64,000 bases of DNA, taken from positions 27,627 to 91,626 of the forward strand of contig JAZSEW010000070.1 in NCBI GenBank assembly GCA_045531895.1. The letters run 5' to 3'. Under the pieces are notes generated by a model. It saw only the letters and a list, made by a program, of their open reading frames with translations, did no database searches and was not told the DNA's origin. This document shows positions 16,026 through 24,689 of this stretch, in pieces; within the stretch, counting starts at the first letter, position 1; every line of letters begins with the position of its first letter. A program made the position numbers and the translations under genes. Origin of the DNA: SIG299 sp045531895. Its GTDB lineage: Bacteria; Bacillota; Clostridia; Lachnospirales; Lachnospiraceae.

Positions 16026-16565
16026 TTAGTAATTCTCTTTTCTTACTTCAAAGTAACCTTGAGGATGATTACATACCGGACAAACTGTTGGTGCTTCCAT
16101 CCCAACTACAACATGGCCGCAATTACGGCATTCCCACATGGTAACACCGCTCTTTTTAAATACTTCCATTGCTTCAATGTTATGAATCAGGGCACGGTAT
16201 CTTTCTTCGTGCATTTTTTCAATGGCAGCAACGCCGCGGAACTGGGCAGCCAGCTCTGTGAAGCCCTCTTCCTCTGCATCTTTTGCCATACGCTCATACA
16301 TATCGGTCCACTCTGCATTTTCACCTTCTGCTGCGTGTAATAAATTTTCTTCGGTTGTCCCAAGTTCACCCAATGCCTTGAACCAGAGCTTTGCATGCTC
16401 TTTCTCATTTTCCGCTGTCTGGAGGAATAATGCAGCAATCTGCTCATAGCCTGCCTTTTTTGCTACAGAAGCAAAATAGGTATACTTATTTCTTGCCTGA
16501 GACTCTCCAGCAAATGCTTCCCATAAATTCTTTTCTGTTTTTGTTCCTGCGTACTTGTTTGCCAT
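16026..16565 (-). CDS. rbr: Rubrerythrin
   Basis: A 179-residue non-haem diiron peroxidase that reduces hydrogen peroxide in anaerobes. The diiron ligands are in FAGESQARNKYTYFA, NEKEHAKLW and IEKMHEERYRAL; the C-terminal rubredoxin-like site has MWECRNCGHVVVG and CPVCNHPQGYF. Ribosome site AAAAGGAG precedes ATG 16565. It is next to desulfoferrodoxin, its usual partner in peroxide/superoxide defence, but has its own promoter. Confidence 0.96.
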   Translation of the reverse strand: MANKYAGTKTEKNLWEAFAGESQARNKYTYFASVAKKAGYEQIAALFLQTAENEKEHAKLWFKALGELGTTEENLLHAAEGENAEWTDMYERMAKDAEEEGFTELAAQFRGVAAIEKMHEERYRALIHNIEAMEVFKKSGVTMWECRNCGHVVVGMEAPTVCPVCNHPQGYFEVRKENY

Positions 16566-16593
16566 AAGTTTCTTCTCCTTTTAATACATTTCA

Positions 16594-16654
16594 GGGTAGC
16601 AGCAATGCTGCTACCCAATAGTATCAGTATACCATTTTATTCCTTTTGTGTCTA
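16594..16654 (-). promoter_or_regulatory. Rubrerythrin promoter with perfect hairpin at the transcript start
   Basis: TAGACA (16649-16654), a 17-base spacer and TATACT (16626-16631). The transcript would start a few bases before a perfect inverted repeat GGGTAGCAGC / GCTGCTACCC (16594-16616, three-base loop). It could be an operator, an RNA-stabilising 5' hairpin, or the end of the desulfoferrodoxin transcript. Confidence 0.6.
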
Positions 16655-16660
16655 TAAAAA

Positions 16661-17032
16661 CTATTCCGCTTTCCAAAGACCGTGTAAATTACAATATTCA
16701 TAAGTGGCCAGAAGCTTATCTCCCTCTGTCAGTAAAAACTCTGCCTTTGGTTCCTGCTCCGGATCCAGTTTCACCTTCTGGCAACCTTTTTCTGTCTCAA
16801 TCACAATCCACTCGATATGATGCTCCTTCGTCATCGGGTGCTCCACAGACCCAATCTGTACATGCACACAATTTCCTTCTGCTTTAACTGCCGGAATATG
16901 CTTTTCCACTGCTCCATCAGAAGTTCCCGGCACAAGTTCCTTCATTGCAGAACCACAGCACATAACCGAAGCATCGGACTTTTTCACATACTCAATAATG
17001 TTTCCACATGTTTCACAAACATAGAATTTCAT
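16661..17032 (-). CDS. dfx: Desulfoferrodoxin (superoxide reductase)
   Basis: A 123-residue two-domain class I superoxide reductase, converting superoxide to peroxide. The N-terminal desulforedoxin site is YVCETCGNIIEY with MCCGSAM; the catalytic centre has EKHIPAV, VEHPMTKEHHIEWI and the C-terminal CNLHGLW ligands. It lies directly upstream of rubrerythrin, which can remove the peroxide formed. Together with rubredoxin and flavodiiron protein further on, this forms an oxygen-defence set. Confidence 0.96.
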   Translation of the reverse strand: MKFYVCETCGNIIEYVKKSDASVMCCGSAMKELVPGTSDGAVEKHIPAVKAEGNCVHVQIGSVEHPMTKEHHIEWIVIETEKGCQKVKLDPEQEPKAEFLLTEGDKLLATYEYCNLHGLWKAE

Positions 17033-17104
17033 ACTATGCTCCTTTCGAGAATCAGTCTCTCTAATTATTATCTATTAAAGTATTCCCGAAAATATTACAT
17101 ATTA

Positions 17105-17569
17105 TTATTCTTCCGCGGCATCAATCTCTGCATTTCGTTCCTTTAATTTCTGATTAATTTCCTCAGAGGTTTTGGCATCCATCCAGAATACAAATGCTGC
17201 AACCACTAAAAAAACAACCAGAATTGCAACCAACATTCCGACGACCATCGGTAAGCTGGAAATATCAAACCACTCAAACATCCATCCAAAACCAAGCACC
17301 ATCGAATTTACATACACATAGCAAAGGAACCAACGAACATAATATCCCGTTTTGGTAAGCATTTTATTTTCTTTTGTCCGGAACAAAATGTGACTCAGCG
17401 AACCCAAAAATGATACAAATAGTATCTGCCACAGCACTTTTACCGTCACAAAAGAATCCAATCCATAAAAAATCGTGATATAGCTTGCAGAGACAAATAG
17501 TACTAACACAGTGATTATCACAAAATAACGCAGGGTTTCTTTCAATAAATGTATGATTTCTTTCATCAT
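17105..17569 (-). CDS. DUF3021 membrane protein, partner of LytTR regulator
   Basis: A 154-residue protein with four membrane helices (about residues 12-32, 45-60, 74-92, 107-127) and a charged C-terminus. It starts one codon pair after the LytTR stop; ATG 17569 is preferred over GTG 17575 because GAGG lies about five bases upstream. Known LytTR regulatory systems pair a LytTR activator with a membrane inhibitor of this size (for example HdrRM and BrsRM in streptococci); DUF3021 fits that place. I infer that it restrains the regulator. Confidence 0.82.
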   Translation of the reverse strand: MMKEIIHLLKETLRYFVIITVLVLFVSASYITIFYGLDSFVTVKVLWQILFVSFLGSLSHILFRTKENKMLTKTGYYVRWFLCYVYVNSMVLGFGWMFEWFDISSLPMVVGMLVAILVVFLVVAAFVFWMDAKTSEEINQKLKERNAEIDAAEE

Positions 17570-17577
17570 CTTCACCT

Positions 17578-18039
17578 CTACAATCCTAAGACTTCTTTTA
17601 AGGAAGCCACATACTGTCTGGAAATAATAACCTTTTCCCCATTCTTTAATCTTGCTTCGAACCGTCCGCCAAGACTCGGTGCCAGACTATGAATTTTATT
17701 CAAATTCAAAATACATGACTTACTGACCCGAATAAAATCCGTCTTGGACAGCTGTTCTTCCAATTCATAGAGCTTGCTTTTAATCTCGTACACCTGCGTT
17801 TTTCCGTAGACAAATACCTTCTGGTCCACATATTCAAAGTAGTAAACCTCTGATGGTTCCATTAAATGGATATTCCCATTTAAGTATACATTCAATTTAT
17901 GTACCGGTTTTGTTTTTTCGCCGTCCGGCTTACTCTTTAATTCGTTGAGTAATTCCACCACCTTTGCATCCAGCGAAGCACATTTCACAATAATTTCCTC
18001 TTCTTCTCCGGGAAGCAAATCCATAATTGTAATTTTCAT
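17578..18039 (-). CDS. LytTR-domain DNA-binding regulator
   Basis: A 153-residue protein without a receiver domain. The first 45 residues are acidic; the rest is a LytTR domain (VYYFEYVDQKVFVYGKTQVY, then FIRVSKSCILNLNKIHSLAP and IISRQYVASLKEVLGL). It lies between an ABC permease gene and the DUF3021 gene and is likely to activate the same operon through the 21-bp-spaced repeats upstream of the ABC ATPase. Confidence 0.9.
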   Translation of the reverse strand: MKITIMDLLPGEEEEIIVKCASLDAKVVELLNELKSKPDGEKTKPVHKLNVYLNGNIHLMEPSEVYYFEYVDQKVFVYGKTQVYEIKSKLYELEEQLSKTDFIRVSKSCILNLNKIHSLAPSLGGRFEARLKNGEKVIISRQYVASLKEVLGL

Positions 18040-18057
18040 AGTTCCTCCTATGCGCCC

Positions 18058-18972
18058 TTACTCCAGACTACTATGTTTTTTTCCAACCAGAGCAATCGCA
18101 ATTAACAATATCATACCACAAATTGCAAGAAAAAGAAGCTGAAATTCTGTAGAAAGCACATTTTCCTTCATAACAATATCAATTCCCATCACTTCACGGT
18201 AAACAGTCACAACCTCCTCCGGCACACCAACAAAGGCCTGTTGCAGAACATCACCGCACATAATTTTACGCATAACAGAGGCAGAATGAAGTATCGGCAA
18301 GCCCTTCAGCACACCGGTCACTCCTTCCGGAAGACTGCCCACCGGAATATAAATTGCGCCAAGAAATCCCACAAAAGTACCAACAATAGTGGCCAGACCT
18401 CCCCAGGCACTGCTGCTCTTTACGAAAAGTGCCAACAGATACATTAAAACAGAGAAAAGAATAACATTCACCAAGGTACCTCCCAGCACCTGAACAATTA
18501 CTGTCAAAGACAATAGTTCACCACCCATGAACCAGATGAATCCCATGTAAAGTACAAATACAAACGTACAAAGTAAAAAACCAACTACAATTGCTGCCAA
18601 AATATACGACATTGCTACAACAAACTTATTTACCGATGCTGTATAAAAGCTTTTCAATTTGTTTCCCGCCCGGTCTGTCACTAAAGTTCCGATTACCGTC
18701 AAAGTTACTGTCATGGCATTTACCACCATAAGTCCCGCCAATGTCCAGTACTGTACCAGATATTCCGCATTGCTTAAATCTGAGGCACTATTCCGCTCTC
18801 CGCCATAAAGCTCCTGCAGCTCTGTTACATAATTTACGTTCATATCTCCGAGAAAGAAAAACATCAGCATTAATACAATCAGCATGGACAAGAGAGAGAA
18901 AAAGACTGCACTCTTATCCTTTATATACACAAGACAATTTCTTTTTGTTAAATAAAATAATTGGTTCCGCAT
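18058..18972 (-). CDS. ABC-2 type permease
   Basis: A 304-residue membrane protein with six hydrophobic helices, the first at about residues 22-42, then a long extracellular-looking loop to residue 75 with NYVTELQELYGGERNSASDL, and five more. The spread is that of ABC-2 exporters. It follows the ATPase gene by five bases. Export of a peptide or drug is likely but the substrate is unknown; LytTR-linked exporters often concern bacteriocins or envelope stress. Confidence 0.88.
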   Translation of the reverse strand: MRNQLFYLTKRNCLVYIKDKSAVFFSLLSMLIVLMLMFFFLGDMNVNYVTELQELYGGERNSASDLSNAEYLVQYWTLAGLMVVNAMTVTLTVIGTLVTDRAGNKLKSFYTASVNKFVVAMSYILAAIVVGFLLCTFVFVLYMGFIWFMGGELLSLTVIVQVLGGTLVNVILFSVLMYLLALFVKSSSAWGGLATIVGTFVGFLGAIYIPVGSLPEGVTGVLKGLPILHSASVMRKIMCGDVLQQAFVGVPEEVVTVYREVMGIDIVMKENVLSTEFQLLFLAICGMILLIAIALVGKKHSSLE

Positions 18973-18977
18973 ACGTT

Positions 18978-19907
18978 TTATCCTCTCTCTCTGTTATTCT
19001 CTTCCTGCGTTACATTCAAAAAAACATCATCCATGGTTCCCTGAATCACTTCAAATCCGGTAATATAAGCCTTTACAGACTCCAGGACCGGAAGTGCCTC
19101 CATCGTGGAATCCAAAGAAATCCGTAGTCCTGCATCTTTCTTCTTATATGCAATACCACGTTCCTGCAATAATCGCAGTAATATTTCTTCCTTACCACAT
19201 TCCGGTACTAACAACAGCTTATCCTTGGCAAACTGCTCTTTTAGTTCAAAAGGTGTTCCATACTGTACCAGACGCCCTTTTTGCATAATACCGATATGAT
19301 TTGCCTTTGCTGCTTCCTCCATGTAATGGGTTGTTAAAAAGACTGTCATGCCCAGTTCCTTTTGTAGTTTGCGGATAGCCTCCCATACGCTCTGTCTGGA
19401 AGCAGGGTCCAAACCGGTAGTCGGCTCATCCAGAAACAGAATTTCCGGTGTATGAAGCAGTGCTCTGGCAATTTCACATCGCCGCTTCTGACCACCGGAA
19501 AGCTTCCCGAAACGGCGGCTCAATAATTCCTTTAAATCCAGAATTTCACAAACCCGTTCCAGATTTTCTTTCTGCTTTCTGCGGTCACTTTCATACAATG
19601 CGCCTCTGCTCACCAGGTTTTCCTTCACTGTCAGTATTTCATCCAGACAGTTATCCTGATAAACAACACCAATACGATGCTTAATTTTCTCATTCTCTTT
19701 TCCCAGTCTGCCACCAGCCACCATAACTTCTCCTGTCGTTGGCGTAAGCAAAGTGCAGAGCATGTTGATGGTAGTAGTCTTTCCGGCACCATTTTCTCCG
19801 AGAAAACCAAACAGTTCGCCCCTCTGTACAGAAAAGCTAATATCATTTACTGCTGTTAATTCTTTAAATTGTTTGGTCAGATGAGTGACCTTGATAATTT
19901 CCTGCAT
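18978..19907 (-). CDS. ABC transporter ATP-binding protein (DrrA-like)
   Basis: A 309-residue ATPase: Walker A GENGAGKTTT, signature SGGQKRRCEIARALL, Walker B ILFLDEPTTGLDP and H-loop LTTHYMEEA. The C-terminal 85 residues form the extension typical of drug-export ATPases. It is the first gene of a four-gene operon (ATPase, permease, LytTR, DUF3021) with spacings of a few bases. The ribosome site GGGAGGG is close to ATG 19907. Confidence 0.92.
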   Translation of the reverse strand: MQEIIKVTHLTKQFKELTAVNDISFSVQRGELFGFLGENGAGKTTTINMLCTLLTPTTGEVMVAGGRLGKENEKIKHRIGVVYQDNCLDEILTVKENLVSRGALYESDRRKQKENLERVCEILDLKELLSRRFGKLSGGQKRRCEIARALLHTPEILFLDEPTTGLDPASRQSVWEAIRKLQKELGMTVFLTTHYMEEAAKANHIGIMQKGRLVQYGTPFELKEQFAKDKLLLVPECGKEEILLRLLQERGIAYKKKDAGLRISLDSTMEALPVLESVKAYITGFEVIQGTMDDVFLNVTQEENNRERG

Positions 19908-19940
19908 ATGTTACCCTCCCGTTTTCTCTTGTCTGACTGT

Positions 19941-20012
19941 AGTATAGTGTTTCCTGCCGCCAGATACAAGAGTCAGGAGGGTAAGTTGCATAGAGACCTT
20001 CCTAAGTTGCAT
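19941..20012 (-). promoter_or_regulatory. Promoter and direct-repeat LytTR site
   Basis: TATACT (19941-19946) with a weak TTGTAT (19964-19969) 17 bases upstream. Twelve bases before the -35, two perfect ATGCAACTTA repeats (19982-19991 and 20003-20012, minus strand) start 21 bp apart, two helical turns, the spacing known for LytTR activators such as AgrA. Confidence 0.7.
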
Positions 20013-20034
20013 CAGAAAATTGGTGAAATGCATC

Positions 20035-21789
20035 TTATTCCATCTCTTTTTTCAGCACCTCCAAAAGCTCTGTCACATTCATAGCACCCATATCTCCACC
20101 ATCACGCTTTCTAACTGCCACCAGACCTTCCTCCTGTTCCTTCTGGCCGACAATCAGCATATACGGTACTTTATCCAACTGGGCTTCCCGAATCTTGTAA
20201 CCGATTTTTTCTGCACGGTAATCAATTTCACAGCGAATGCCATGGGCCTTTAGTTGTCCTGCGACCTCCTCCACATATGGTACAAAACGGTCTGCTATCG
20301 GTAGCAGCTTCACCTGCACGGGAGCCAGCCACAGTGGGAACTTTCCGGCAAAGTGCTCAATCAGAATACCAATAAACCGCTCAATAGAACCAAACACCAC
20401 ACGGTGAATCATAATCGGACGATGCAGCTCTCCATCTGCCCCGACATACTTGATATCAAACCGCTGTGGCAACTGGAAATCCAACTGAATGGTACCGCAC
20501 TGCCACGTTCTGCCCAGAGAATCTTTTAAGTGAAAATCCAGCTTCGGTCCATAAAAAGCACCGTCACCCTCGTTAATGCTATATGGCACGTTCATGGCAT
20601 CCATTGCCTGCATCAGCGCCTTCGTTGCCAGCTCCCATTCTTCCTCTGTGCCAATACTGTTCTCCGGCTTCGTGGAAACCTCCACGGAATATTCAAAACC
20701 AAATTTAGCATACACTTCATTAATCAGCCGTGCCACCTTCTGAATTTCCGGAATTATCTGCTCTTCTGTCATAAAAATATGAGCGTCATCCTGTGTGAGA
20801 GCGCGAACGCGCATCAATCCATGCAGCGTACCGGATTTTTCATTACGATGTACCAGTCCCAGTTCAGCAAGCTTTAACGGCAACTCCCGATAGGACCTTG
20901 GCTGGGATTTATAAACCAGCATGCCACCCGGACAGCTCATTGGCTTAATAGCAAACTCCGCCTCGTCTATCACCGTCGTGTACATATTTTCCCGGTAATT
21001 TTCCCAATGACCGGACGTTTCCCAAAGACCTCGGTCCAGCATAATCGGTGTGGAAATTTCCTGATACCCTTCTCTGGCATGAATGCCACGCCAATACTCA
21101 ATCAGCAGATTTTTCAGTATCATTCCTTTCGGAAGAAATACAGGAAAGCCCGGACCTTCTTCAAATATTGTGAACAGGCCCAGTTCCTTTCCAAGCTTTC
21201 TATGATCGCGGAGCTTTGCTTCCTCTAACAGCTTTAAATACTTTTCCAGTTCCGATGCTTTTGGAAATGAAATCCCATAAATTCTCGTCAGCATTTTATT
21301 CTTTTCATCGCCGCGCCAATAAGCCCCTGCCACAGATAACAATTTAAAGGCTTTAATATGGCACGTATTGGAAATGTGGGGTCCGGCACAAAATTCTGCG
21401 TAGTCACCTTGCTTGTAAAAAGAAATGACCTCTTCTCCCGGAAGATTTTCAATCATCTCCACTTTATAATCCTCACCACGTTCTTTCATATAGGCGATGG
21501 CATCTTCCCGGCTCATCTCATAGGCCTGCAGCGTCAGCGTTTCCTTGACGATTTTCCTCATTTCAGCTTCCACTTCACGTAAATGCTCCTCACCAAAAGC
21601 AAAGGAAAAATCAAAATCATAATAAAATCCCTTTTCAATAGCCGGACCGATGGCACACTTTGTTTCCGGGTACAAGCGCTTCACCGCCTGGGCGAGCACA
21701 TGGGCTGACGTATGCCAGAACGCCTCCTTTACCCACTGCTCCTCAAAGCTTCCTTCTCTTACGTCTTTGTTTCTGCAAATTACTTTCAT
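20035..21789 (-). CDS. thrS: Threonyl-tRNA synthetase lacking the TGS domain
   Basis: Class II synthetase that charges tRNA-Thr. It starts about 20 residues before the editing-domain motif FWHTSAHVLAQAVK, so the usual N-terminal TGS/N1 domain (about 60 residues) is absent; the length is 584 instead of about 640. Editing (CAGPHISNT), class II motifs (MSCPGGMLVY, LMRVRALTQDDAHIF, FGSIERFIGILIEH) and the anticodon-binding domain are complete. ATG 21789 is chosen because GGAG lies seven bases before it and only one base before the ATG at 21795. A T-box leader controls it. Confidence 0.94.
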   Translation of the reverse strand: MKVICRNKDVREGSFEEQWVKEAFWHTSAHVLAQAVKRLYPETKCAIGPAIEKGFYYDFDFSFAFGEEHLREVEAEMRKIVKETLTLQAYEMSREDAIAYMKERGEDYKVEMIENLPGEEVISFYKQGDYAEFCAGPHISNTCHIKAFKLLSVAGAYWRGDEKNKMLTRIYGISFPKASELEKYLKLLEEAKLRDHRKLGKELGLFTIFEEGPGFPVFLPKGMILKNLLIEYWRGIHAREGYQEISTPIMLDRGLWETSGHWENYRENMYTTVIDEAEFAIKPMSCPGGMLVYKSQPRSYRELPLKLAELGLVHRNEKSGTLHGLMRVRALTQDDAHIFMTEEQIIPEIQKVARLINEVYAKFGFEYSVEVSTKPENSIGTEEEWELATKALMQAMDAMNVPYSINEGDGAFYGPKLDFHLKDSLGRTWQCGTIQLDFQLPQRFDIKYVGADGELHRPIMIHRVVFGSIERFIGILIEHFAGKFPLWLAPVQVKLLPIADRFVPYVEEVAGQLKAHGIRCEIDYRAEKIGYKIREAQLDKVPYMLIVGQKEQEEGLVAVRKRDGGDMGAMNVTELLEVLKKEME

Positions 21790-21869
21790 TCTCATGCTCC
21801 TTTCCTAGGCTTTGTACCCTGCTTCCCTGCAAACAGTCTTACAACAGCCTCATTAAAAATAATAGTTAC

Positions 21870-22147
21870 TAACATAAGAAAAGCACCCTTGGTTACGCAT
21901 AGCTTATGCATAACTAAGGGTGCAGTAATCGCACGGTTCCACCTTGACTTTTCACTTCAGATTCCAACAAATCCTATCCTTTAACGCAGGCATACGGCAA
22001 CACTTACTGGTATCATTGACACACTTCGGCACTGCAGCTCTGGAATGGTTTTCATTTAACTTTCACATAAAGAACTTCCACCAACTGTTCCTCTCTCTGG
22101 ATGCTTCCGGTAAACTACTCTTTCCGTCTTTGCTTTTCTTATGTTAA
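21870..22147 (-). ncRNA. T-box riboswitch leader of thrS
   Basis: The minus-strand leader contains the T-box AAGGTGGAACCGTG (21932-21945) just before a terminator whose arms GCACCCTTAGTTATGCATA and TATGCGTAACCAAGGGTGC (21882-21923) are followed by TTTTCTT. A candidate specifier ACC (Thr) followed by A is in ATGAAAACCATTCC near 22040-22060. Uncharged tRNA-Thr would bind and prevent the terminator. The T-box and terminator are certain; the specifier position is a best guess. Confidence 0.88.
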
Positions 22148-22153
22148 TTCAAG

Positions 22154-22181
22154 ATTATAACCAAATTTATATACTTGTCAA
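22154..22181 (-). promoter_or_regulatory. Consensus promoter of the thrS T-box leader
   Basis: Perfect TTGACA (22176-22181) and perfect TATAAT (22154-22159) with a 16-base spacer, minus strand; predicted start near 22147. Confidence 0.85.
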
Positions 22182-22203
22182 GAAATATTTTCAAAAATTC
22201 TCT

Positions 22204-23364
22204 TTAGAATCCATAGTCCTCTGTTATTTCCTCGTAAATATCCTCAATGGACTCCACAAAGTGCTCCTTATCAAAGGATTCCGCAATTTTTTCACTTTGT
22301 TCTCCAGCAACTTTGCGCCACTCCGGATTCATCAGAATATCATTTAAATGCTGAATAAACTCTTCCTTTGTGATGTATTCGTAACCATTAACCCCATCCT
22401 TCACTACATCATCCAGACAAGGATCCTTTCTGCAAAGAAGCGGTAATCCATTGGCCGCCGCCTCAATATAAGTAAGTCCCTGAGTTTCACTGGTGGAAGC
22501 ATTCACAAACACATCTGCCAGCTGATAATACTTCTGAACTTCCTTTGGGTCTACCATTCCTGTAAAAATAACCTGAGAATCAATACCAAGTTCCACCGCC
22601 ATTTTTTCTAAATGAGCCTTATCCGGGCCATCGCCTACAATAAGAAAGGTAAGATTCTGATTATGTTTTAACGCATCCTTAAAAAAGAAAAGCAATTCTT
22701 CCAGATTCTTTTCTGTGCCAAGGCGGCCAAGATTCAATAATACATTATGACTCTCTGGTATGCCCAGTTCCTGTCGCTTCTGTTTACGTTCCTCTGTACT
22801 AACACGATAATGGTGCTGCTCCAGGGAAATACCGCTTGGAACCACCTGAATCTCTGCTTTGACACCATAGCCGCGAAGAGCATCTTCTACCTTACTGGTC
22901 GGTGCAATGACCATTTTTACTTTCTTCAACCGCATACGGGACAGCTGCCGCACCACCTGCTTGCCGATAAATTTACTCGGAACTACATAAGTAACGTATT
23001 GTTCATACAAGGTATGATAAGTATGTACAATCGGTGCTCCGGTTATTTTTGCAATCCGCTTTGCAAATTGAAAACTGAAGAACTCACACTGACTGTGTAC
23101 CACATCCGGCTTCCAGTCAATCAGTTCCTTGATCAATTTATTTCGATAAGAAATCGGCATACGCACGTCCGGATAAACAAAACCAATCGGAATAGACTTT
23201 ATGTAATAAATATGATCTTCTTTATAACTTTCTCTATCTCCAGACAAAGTCAAAATTCGAACATCATGTCCCTTTTCTGTCAGTTCTTCATATAAATTCC
23301 GGACCGAGGTTACCACTCCATTCGTAGACGTTGTAAACAAATCCGTTGTAATCAAAATCTTCAT
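22204..23364 (-). CDS. Family 4 glycosyltransferase
   Basis: A 386-residue GT-B enzyme at the inner membrane surface, similar in style to glycolipid-forming (diacylglycerol) glucosyltransferases. It starts MKILITTDLFTTSTNGVVTS, the usual N-terminal nucleotide-sugar fold, and shows LNLGRLGTEKNLEELL, LIVGDGPDK and the EX7E motif in ETQGLTYIEAAANG. ATG 23364 has GGAGG upstream; the longer frame to 23433 has no such site. The acceptor is not known. Confidence 0.85.
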   Translation of the reverse strand: MKILITTDLFTTSTNGVVTSVRNLYEELTEKGHDVRILTLSGDRESYKEDHIYYIKSIPIGFVYPDVRMPISYRNKLIKELIDWKPDVVHSQCEFFSFQFAKRIAKITGAPIVHTYHTLYEQYVTYVVPSKFIGKQVVRQLSRMRLKKVKMVIAPTSKVEDALRGYGVKAEIQVVPSGISLEQHHYRVSTEERKQKRQELGIPESHNVLLNLGRLGTEKNLEELLFFFKDALKHNQNLTFLIVGDGPDKAHLEKMAVELGIDSQVIFTGMVDPKEVQKYYQLADVFVNASTSETQGLTYIEAAANGLPLLCRKDPCLDDVVKDGVNGYEYITKEEFIQHLNDILMNPEWRKVAGEQSEKIAESFDKEHFVESIEDIYEEITEDYGF

Positions 23365-23449
23365 CCGTTGTATTCCTCCTTTAGGCTGACATACATCTGC
23401 GACCATTGTAACGCATCTTAGAAGATTTTGCATTAGAAAATAATTAAAA

Positions 23450-24430
23450 TTATTCCATGTGGTCTAATAATTCCTGATAAAATCTGGAGTAATCCGTTCT
23501 GCTATCTCCGGTAAAACGAATAGCTGACGAGGGATGGCAGTTTAGCACACCTGTCAACAGATATGGGATATCATAACCCCAGATATTGCCCTTTTCTTTT
23601 TCAGCGTGAATATACTTCTGCACAAAATCCATCACCGGAACAAGATTATACTTTGGATTTCTTAAAAATGCCAGCAACGATTCCATGTAACAATTTCCTG
23701 CGCCACGGCCCATACCGCTGACTGTAGCATCCAGATAGCTGGCACCCTTAGTAACTGCTTCAATGGTATTAGCAAAAGCCAGCTGCTGATTATTATGGGC
23801 ATGAATACCGATTCTCTTACCATGTTTTTCTGCCACATTCATGTACATATCGGTAAGTCTGCGCATCTGTTCCGGATAAAAGGCGCCAAAGCTGTCCACC
23901 AGATAAATAATATCCACATCACATTCTGCAAGAATTTCCAGGCCCTTGGTTAATTCGTCTTCACGAACCTTGGATATTGCCATAATATTCACTGTGGTTT
24001 CGTAGCCTTTCTCATGAGCATCCTGAATCATTTCAATAGCAGTCGGAATCTGGTGAATATACGTTGCCGTACGAACCATATCAATAACACTGTCTTCCTT
24101 CTTTAAAATATCATTCTTGTAATCGGTTCTGCCCACATCCGTCATAACCGCAATTTTCAAGTCAAAATCATTATTGCCTACTACTGCACGAATATCCTCT
24201 TCCTCACAGAATTTCCACTTGCCGTAGTCTTCCTTACTAAAAATTTCCTTAGAGGCCTTATAACCAAATTCCATATAATCTACACCTGCTTTGATGTTGG
24301 TGCGATATAAATCCTTGACAAATTCGTCCGTAAATGCAAAATTATTAACAAGACCACCATCACGCAGAGTACAGTCAACCACCTTAATATCCGGGCGGAA
24401 TGCAATTAAGTTACCATTATTTCTTTCCAT
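23450..24430 (-). CDS. HMGL-like aldolase-domain protein
   Basis: A 326-residue TIM-barrel protein of the DRE/HMGL class that cleaves or joins carbon chains with a divalent metal. The metal and catalytic motifs are CTLRDGGLVNNF at residues about 20-31 and IGIHAHNNQQLAFANT, with GMGRGAGNCYMESLLAFL for the substrate side. It resembles 4-hydroxy-2-oxovalerate aldolase-like proteins, but the substrate is not clear. It is alone behind a good promoter with an unusual 37-base hairpin in its leader. Confidence 0.8.
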   Translation of the reverse strand: MERNNGNLIAFRPDIKVVDCTLRDGGLVNNFAFTDEFVKDLYRTNIKAGVDYMEFGYKASKEIFSKEDYGKWKFCEEEDIRAVVGNNDFDLKIAVMTDVGRTDYKNDILKKEDSVIDMVRTATYIHQIPTAIEMIQDAHEKGYETTVNIMAISKVREDELTKGLEILAECDVDIIYLVDSFGAFYPEQMRRLTDMYMNVAEKHGKRIGIHAHNNQQLAFANTIEAVTKGASYLDATVSGMGRGAGNCYMESLLAFLRNPKYNLVPVMDFVQKYIHAEKEKGNIWGYDIPYLLTGVLNCHPSSAIRFTGDSRTDYSRFYQELLDHME

Positions 24431-24479
24431 ACGATTCTCCTCCAGGCATTTCTACCGCTCTATTTCTTTTACAATTTTA

Positions 24480-24557
24480 TTTGTCGCTTTAAACCGTTGC
24501 GCTTTAAAGCGACAAAGTGTATATTCATACAATATACTACTTTATTCTTTTTGTCAA
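24480..24557 (-). promoter_or_regulatory. Promoter and perfect leader hairpin of the aldolase-like gene
   Basis: TTGACA (24552-24557), 17-base spacer, TATTGT (24529-24534). The leader then contains TTTGTCGCTTTAAA and its exact reverse complement around a nine-base loop (24480-24516). The arm contains GCTTTAAAGC-like sub-palindromes, so it could be a DNA operator or an RNA hairpin. Confidence 0.65.
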
Positions 24558-24614
24558 GAGCTATTTACATAAAATATTAATTAATCTTTATTAATTCGTT
24601 TCTTCTATATCAGT

Positions 24615-24658
24615 AAGAATGGGCTCTGTAAACTGCTCCGTCTACAGAACCCATTCTT
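24615..24658 (-). terminator. Hairpin downstream of rubredoxin
   Basis: AAGAATGGGTTCTGTAGAC and its near complement TACAGAGCCCATTCTT form a long stem; the U-run is poor, so termination is likely but not certain. Confidence 0.5.
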
Positions 24659-24689
24659 GCTACATAATCTTTTCTTTTTCCTGGTTACC

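Noticed and set aside
17040..17104. PerR/Fur-like box before desulfoferrodoxin (TAGATAATAATTAGAG)
   Set aside because: Resemblance to TTATAATnATTATAA is too weak in an AT-rich region to claim.
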